Shown one piece after another: positions 41,222 through 46,053 of a DNA stretch of 46,053 bases. Position 1 is the first letter of the stretch. Every line of letters starts with the position of its first letter. The stretch is from Chara braunii (lineage: Eukaryota; Streptophyta; Charophyceae; Charales; Characeae). The notes under the pieces were generated by a model. That model was given only the letters and a program-made list of their open reading frames with translations. It ran no database searches and was not told the DNA's origin. A program made the position numbers and the translations under genes. The stretch spans positions 1,133,762 to 1,179,814 of the forward strand of contig BFEA01000053.1 of assembly GCA_003427395.1 (NCBI GenBank). The letters run 5' to 3'.

Positions 41222-41473
41222 CCAAGTCTGCAGCCTTCCGGAAGGTTCTAGTGGTGGCCTGTCAAAGTGTGGCTCAAGTTTAGACAGAGGCAAGTGGGCA
41301 AGTGGTGAGCCCAACTGCGGTACATCGGCAGTGCGACTGCATCGAGTTGGCAGTGCAAACCCATGCAGTCAGCGGTACCGGTCCCAGTCAGTCACAGTCC
41401 AGTCAAGCAAGTACCGTGTGGGACTGTGTGCACCAGGGGCATGGGAAAGGGGCAGGCCAACGAGCTACATAAG

Positions 41474-41479
41474 TATAAA
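41474..41479 (+). promoter_or_regulatory. LTR TATA box
   Basis: AGTATAAATC in the middle of the LTR, conserved in the second LTR at 43,893-43,898. The U3/R border should lie about 30 bp downstream. Confidence 0.7.
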
Positions 41480-41927
41480 TCAAGCGGCAGCGCCCAGCCA
41501 TTCATTCATTCCTGCATAAGCCATGAGGAAGCGCTGATTGAGCAACTTGTGCGAGGTGGTCTGCAGAGCGCCCGAAGACGAAGTGGGCAGAGTAGAGGTG
41601 GTGTAGCCATATCCAGCAGGGTTGAGCGGCCATAGCCGCCGTAGGTGGTAGACGAGTGTAGTGTGTGCGTGTGTGTGAGACAGTGTGTCGCGTGTGGGAT
41701 ATCTAGGGTGATCCTTAGTTGTGTGTGTGTGAACAGCAGAGTTGATCCCAGTGACGAATAGAGAGTTGTATAGGCGCTGATGCGCCATTGCCATCAGAAG
41801 CGAGATTGTATTTGAACTGTGTTCTTGGTTACCATATCTCTGAGCTTTGAGTGGGCGCTGAGCGCCAGTGTGACATGTCATCTGTTTGCATGAATGTGAA
41901 GTGGAAACGAAAGTGAGTCTGATTGCA

Positions 41928-42893
41928 ACTATTCTTTTTTTCTTCTGTCCTTTCTATGTTCTAGTTTGTACTACTTTGTAGTAGTGGTCATCGGTGTTCT
42001 TTTTTGCCGCCGTCATCGATACCAATGACCACCACCTGACTGGACGTGTGTGGAGGCTAAACTGAGCCTCTACCGGGTCTGCACAGTTTCGTCCTTTAAT
42101 TCCGGGAGTGTAAACAAATTGCCTGGGTGGGGTACTGGTGGTTTAAAGTACCAGTACATGGGCACCTGGGCCGCGGGTCTGACACCTGAAATTCTGGAGG
42201 CGCGAAACGAAAACGCGGCTGCCAATTGAATTTATCAACGGTGGGCCCAACGTTGACGTTTCGGCCCGTTTTCTTGTGGCAACAAGTTTCAGACTGCAAG
42301 GCTGGGGCCATGTATTTGTGGTTTAAGATCATGTGATGATCTGGGATGCCAACCCGGTAGAACCCGATGGCCCTGATGTTAGATTTGTTAGGTTCGCGCG
42401 GCTATCCGGGCCTTCAGCCTGGTAGGATGCGACGGCCCGGATGTGAGATATCTTACTTTAGCAGTTGAAATGGCAGTTGCACAGAACCATAGCGTAATTC
42501 GACTGGCCTGCAAAGTACCTGCTCAGGTTTAAATCTCAAAGGTGTCACACAAAGGACAAACCTCATTTGGGTCGAACCCGGGGTTCAAATCCAAGTGGAG
42601 CTGAACATAACTGAAGAAGTACTGCAAGATTGACAAAGCGTAATTCCGAGAACTCTTTTTACTGACAGGGCCAGCTGAAAGGGGAGATTCATACCGTTGC
42701 CGAGGTGGCCTCTTGCTGTCCTCGCCTATGGGTACTCTTTTTCTTTTTTCTTAATTGTAGTATTTTAGTCATCTTCTCTCAATGGAGTTCGAACTCAAGT
42801 CTGTATTTCAACAGTTCAGGGGTGTACCAATTGAGCTAGGCCAGTTGGTTGCCTACAGGTACCCTAACGAGAGTACAGTGAGAATTGAGTCCA
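41928..42893. other. Unique spacer with a tRNA-like remnant
   Basis: No protein gene. A T/C-rich segment follows the LTR. B-box-like strings lie near 42,525 (GGTTTAAATCT) and 42,569 (GGGTTCAAATCC) on the plus strand. A fuller tRNA-like sequence lies on the minus strand at 42,775-42,845 (separate entry). Confidence 0.5.
42775..42845 (-). other. tRNA-derived sequence with A and B boxes (not a working tRNA)
   Basis: On the minus strand TAGCTCAATTGG (A box, 42,827-42,838) precedes GAGTTCGAACTCC (B box, 42,784-42,796) at a tRNA-like distance, with a short CTGT/ACAG stem between. The D-stem does not close and the anticodon loop is one base short, so it is a tRNA pseudogene or SINE head rather than a tRNA gene. 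Confidence 0.4.
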
Positions 42894-43365
42894 ATTCCCC
42901 TAGGATCAAACTACGGATCTCCTCGCTGTTGGGAACGCACAGAAGGTCTACTACGTCGGTCTTCTCGAACAGTAATTCTTTCGTAGTGCGGTAATGTGGT
43001 TCAGTCTCTGGGGCCTCCTTAACTCTCTTGAGGAGGTCACTGTAAATAGGGTCCTGCGCATACGCCTGTTTTACTCTCTCCTGCAGGTCACTCCCTATAT
43101 CCAGATAGTGAACTATGGCTCCAAAGTAGTCTGATCTCCTACTTAGAGCATCCGCAACTACATTGTACTTGCCTTTGACAGGCTTGAGCTCGAAGTCATA
43201 CTGGTCTATCTCAGCGGCCCACCTAGTCAACTTAGGTGTCATTTTGGCCTGTGTCTTCAGCCACCTAAGACTCTTGTGGTCTGAATACACTTTGAAGTGC
43301 CTCCCAAGCAGGTAATGCTTCCAGTGCTCTAAGGCCTGCATGAGAGCGTAGAGTTCTCGCTCGTA
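42894..43365 (-). pseudogene. Inverted RNase H/integrase fragment of the element-2 family
   Basis: The minus strand carries R-E-L-Y-A-L-M-Q-A-L, H-Y-L-L-G-R-H-F-K-V-Y, VVADALSRR, then the integrase start to E-E-I-R-S-L-I-L-G-E, where homology stops. It corresponds to about 39,122-39,588 of element 2, which it matches closely at protein level. It lacks the TAG present in element 2 at 39,161 (here Trp), so it derives from a different or earlier copy. Its right end abuts the truncated LTR. Confidence 0.92.
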
Positions 43366-44344
43366 GCGAATGCAAAGCCCAGGGCTCAATCCCTAGTTCT
43401 TACCTTGCCCATGTACAGTATCTGTGTCGACCCCGAGAGTTGAACCCGTGACCTGTGTATTCACAACAGTTGGTAGGCTGTCGTAGGTCCGTAGGTTGGT
43501 AGGGGTTTGATCTGTAGACCTATTGGATAGAGGTCTTAATGAGGCCTAGAGGTCGTAGCTGTAGGTGTCCCGAGAAGTCAAGGTCGTAGCTGCTACAGTC
43601 CTGAAAGGTCAAGGTTGTAGCTGCTACAGTGTTCGAAAGGCCAAGTCTGCAGCCTTCCGGAAGGTTCTAGTGGTGGCCTGTCAAAGTATGGCTCAAGTTT
43701 AGACAGAGGCAAGTGGGCAAGTGGTGAGCCCAACTGCGGTACGTCGGCAGTGCGACTGCATTGAGTTGGCAGTGCAAACCAATGCAGTCCACGGTACCTG
43801 TCCCAGTCATTCACAGTCCAGTCAAGCAAGTACCGCGTGGGACTGTGTGCACCAGGGGCATGGGAAAGGGGCAGACCAACGAGCTACAGAAGTATAAATC
43901 AAGATGCAGCGCCCAGCCATTCATTCATCCCTGCGTAAGCCATGCGGAAGCGCTGCCACAGCGACTTGTGCGAGGTGGTCTGCAGAACGCCCAAAGACGA
44001 AGTGGGCGAAGAGAAGAGCTTAGCCATAGTGATAGATGTGGTAGCGGCCATAGCCGCCATAGCTGATAGAGGAGTGTAGTGTGTGTGTGCGTGTGCGTGT
44101 GCGTACAGAGTGACGCGTGTGGGATATCCACGGTGATCCTGTATGTGTGAACAGCAGAGTTGGGTTGGCGACGAACAGAGAGTTGTACAGGCGCTGTTGC
44201 GCCATAGCTGTTTGAAGTGAGCTTGTATCTGAACTGCGGTCTTGGTTACCATATCTCTGAGTTCTGAGTGGGCGCTTGTCGCCAGTTTGCTGCGCTACCT
44301 GTTTGCATGCATGTGAGTTGTGAAAGAAAGTGAGTCTGATTGCA
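43363..44344 (+). repeat. Second LTR of the element-2 family, 5' truncated
   Basis: Matches 40,945-41,927 along its length, lacking the first 24 bp of the LTR, and ends at the same TGCA (44,344). Contains the conserved TATA box (43,893-43,898) and the U3 tandem palindromes. What follows is not an obvious primer-binding site. ORFs inside, including both minus-strand ones, are shadows. Confidence 0.92.
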
Positions 44345-45556
44345 CCAGCCTCATTGTCGAGATACGATGTGCCATTGTTGTTTTCCAGCAGGTAGGTCCC
44401 ACTCTGAAACCAAGTTGATATGGATCTCACGTTTCAGTCATGAAAGTGCTCAATGGCTTCCAAGGTCCTACTCAATCTGTAGACTTGAAATCGATGTATG
44501 ACTTTAGTCTCGAGCTCTGCAATGCCACTGGCGAAATTTACGCTGAGTGATTGGTTTCCCGCAGTAACCTGATATGAGAGAATGAGCTTTTGCGTGGGTA
44601 GTGACTCAGCTGCCAGGTTGAAAATAGATCTTGTGGCAGTGCTGTATGACTGATATCAAGCCCTGAGTCCTCTTTTTTCCACCCTTCCACATCCATATCA
44701 GCCATGCCTGGGAACACCTGTGTGGAAGAGCCCAGCTTGCCACAATTTCACTCAGCTCGCTGGGATTGCTGCTGGCTCGACTTTCTGCCCGCCATTACAC
44801 ATTTGCTGTTGAGCCCGCTTTCACCGATGCCCAGCATTGCGGTGCCCAATTGGCTTTTAATGGCCTGCCTTCACACTTTTGATTTGCTGTGCTGACCGGG
44901 TTTGCACTTCAAGTTCAAATTGCTATGTTGTCATGGCCCTTCACAAAATCACATGTTTGCTTTCATTATGGACGACTGACCCTCAATTTGGTACTGTTAT
45001 TCTTGGATTCAGGCTTTGGAATGAGAATTTGACATTTAGTTTTCTGCGGGTAATCTTCTTGGATCGTCCATCCATCATCTGAGTCATATTCCGGGTCGAA
45101 GTCTGAGCTTGAGTGTCTGTAGTGCGTGTTCACTCCCTCCTCCACCTCCTCCTCCTTCATTTCCAGTGTATGCTACACCTCTGAGTGAGACCCTGCTGAG
45201 CCTCCATTTTTGTCAACTTGCCACAACCTAGTGCAAAACATAGGAAATTTTCATGGCTACGCCGGACCTGGACCCGGGAAGCTCATGTCCGGGAACCGGA
45301 CGTCCGGACTTCCTCACACATCTGGACCTCTGGGCATGCATGGTTCCGGATGGTCCGGAGCAGTGACCAGGTCCGGAAATTTTCGGACTGTAAAACAACA
45401 AAATCAAAAAAATCTGAAAAAAAAGTATGTTCTGAAGAATGACAATACAAACCACTTTTGCCTCACAGTCATGTCCGAACTCCTTACCAAACTTGAGTTC
45501 AAACCTGAAAGTCGTTAACTTTAAAACTTTCAAAAAGTAATAAATTAATAACAATT
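44345..45556. other. Spacer downstream of the second LTR, no gene seen
   Basis: Only short motif-free ORFs (44,704-44,895; 44,879-45,082; 45,210-45,518). Contains a TCCGGA cluster (45,265-45,390) and A-rich tracts (45,405-45,424). If the LTR is a 5' LTR, internal sequence should start at 44,345, but no gag motif is visible. Confidence 0.5.
45265..45390. repeat. TCCGGA-rich cluster
   Basis: TCCGGA occurs at 45,303-45,308, 45,345-45,350, 45,354-45,359 and 45,372-45,377, with related CCGGAC/CCGGG strings from 45,262. Irregular spacing, so not a simple tandem repeat. Each TCCGGA is a perfect palindrome with a CpG. Confidence 0.8.
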
Positions 45557-45727
45557 ATGATGGCCTGGAGAGCCAGATGCTCGTTCGAAAGAAAAGATCA
45601 TAGATTCGGGCTGCAGCAAGCTCAACAGGCGATAGAAGACACCATTAGATCCCACACACAAGAAGCCTGGAAATCCTTTAAACAGGATTCTGGGAACAGA
45701 AAGACCACACAGTCAGACAAACCATGA
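45557..45727 (+). CDS. Small helical ORF (56 aa), overlapping the next by ATGA
   Basis: Starts ATGATG at 45,557 after an AT-rich tract and ends TGA 45,725-45,727. The TGA overlaps the ATG of the next ORF (ATGA at 45,724-45,727). The product is basic, with a central Gln/Ala/Glu helix. It may be one protein with the next ORF, joined by a frameshift, and could be a LINE ORF1-like or gag remnant. No domain is recognised. Confidence 0.35.
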   Translation: MMAWRARCSFERKDHRFGLQQAQQAIEDTIRSHTQEAWKSFKQDSGNRKTTQSDKP

Positions 45728-46053
45728 TTGACAACTATCGCCAGATATGGCAGGACCCGAATAAGATCTTTTCAGAATCGGACACGGGGCTCAACATTCA
45801 CTGGAAGCCCTGGAGGGCCACAGAACCCACCTGGCAACGACGGCCCTTCAGTGAATTTGAAGTCCCGTATCTTCAACCCAATTTTGTACTGGTCACAAAT
45901 GGACCCCGCACGCGTTCCACCCACCCCGCCCACCAGGTTCCATCCCCCTCGCTTCCACCTACTACCCCACCCCCTTATCCACCCCCCCACCACCTCCCTC
46001 CCTCCACCCTGCCAGCCATGGTTGACGGTGATAATGGAGGTCTCCAGGTTTGA
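45724..46053 (+). CDS. ORF with Pro-rich tail (109 aa), reaching the window end
   Basis: Begins at the overlapping ATG (45,724). First half (to about residue 58) is Trp/Phe/Asn rich with W-x-x-P repeats (IHWKPWRATEPTW). Second half is a low-complexity Pro/His/Ser stretch (residues 66-99). The frame closes with TGA at the last base of the window. The Pro-rich part could be translation of a CCACC repeat. Function unknown; the upstream ORF may belong to the same broken gene. Confidence 0.35.
   Translation: MIDNYRQIWQDPNKIFSESDTGLNIHWKPWRATEPTWQRRPFSEFEVPYLQPNFVLVTNGPRTRSTHPAHQVPSPSLPPTTPPPYPPPHHLPPSTLPAMVDGDNGGLQV

Larger units (their letters stand above)
40921..41927 (+). repeat. 3' LTR of element 2 (1,007 bp, TG...CA)
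   Basis: Begins TG after the polypurine tract and ends ...GATTGCA at 41,927. The 3' end is fixed by comparison with 43,363-44,344, which matches up to the same TGCA and then diverges. Contains a TATA box (TATAAA, 41,474-41,479), a two-copy 31-bp U3 repeat (near 41,157-41,215), a CGCC-type palindrome near 41,850-41,865 and one unresolved base (N at 41,103). ORFs inside are shadows. Confidence 0.93.

Noticed and set aside
43593-44430. Minus-strand ORFs within the second LTR
   Set aside because: The sequence is LTR, shared with 40.9-41.9 kb, where frames are not conserved.
1-46053. CRISPR array
   Set aside because: All short-period repeats are contiguous tandem units without unique spacers, and the retrotransposon content is eukaryotic.

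Overview
The window looks like repeat-dense nuclear DNA of a plant-lineage eukaryote. It is built almost entirely from dead Ty3/gypsy-type LTR retrotransposons, one LINE, minisatellites and large microsatellites. The protein style of the two chromovirus-like elements resembles retroelements I associate with charophyte green algae such as Chara; that is recollection, not a search result. I see no bacterial operons, no CRISPR array, no rRNA and no intact tRNA gene.

Layout. 1-2.4 kb: five adjacent GC-rich minisatellite families, several sharing a GTGCGC-N4-GCGCAC inverted core. 2.7-3.1 kb: a 142-residue ORF of unknown function. 3.5-7.8 kb: element 1, an old Ty3/gypsy element (gag zinc knuckle, protease, RT, RNase H, integrase, chromodomain-like tail) with a ~356-bp insertion in RT, a deletion over the integrase active site, and a polypurine tract plus LTR at its 3' end. 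8.9-9.3 kb: a duplicated coiled-coil segment after the LTR. 10.47-16.19 kb: a LINE bounded by a perfect 14-bp target-site duplication and an A25 tail, inserted into an older minus-strand ORF that carries a CCHC zinc knuckle.

16.2-25 kb: mostly non-coding decayed DNA. It holds a hairpin-rich block ending in T15, a TATA box, a charged pseudogene interrupted by TAG codons, and a possible retroelement primer-binding site at 20,137. 25.1-31.8 kb: element 3, a separate LTR retroelement lineage with a primer-binding site resembling the plant tRNA-Asp complement, several unfamiliar small gag-region ORFs (one module also present upstream at 24.2 kb), a decayed zinc knuckle, a frameshifted protease, an RT with MPQGWTN and YIDD motifs, and RNase H. 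No integrase is visible before a T16/G35/C18/(TG)27 block. 32.2-33.4 kb: a duplicated (CA)n microsatellite, grading into an A+C-rich strand to about 34.2 kb.

34.7-35.2 kb: three short blocks with good splice signals and compatible phases, the only candidate host-gene fragment. 35.8-41.9 kb: element 2, the best preserved retroelement (gag, protease, RT, RNase H, integrase, chromodomain-like tail, polypurine tract, 1,007-bp TG...CA LTR). It is inactivated by frameshifts, stop codons, an RT active-site change (YLDD to YLDY) and a protease change (DSG to DIG). 42.9-44.3 kb: a mosaic of an inverted RNase H/integrase fragment of the same family fused to a 5'-truncated LTR. The final 0.5 kb holds two ORFs overlapping by ATGA.

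The retroelement genes belong to the usual copy-and-paste cycle: Gag packages RNA, protease matures Gag-Pol, RT/RNase H copy it and integrase inserts it. Every copy here is broken. The most unusual material is the small-ORF module family of element 3, the hairpin-rich block near 18.7 kb, and the spliced-gene candidate at 34.7 kb.
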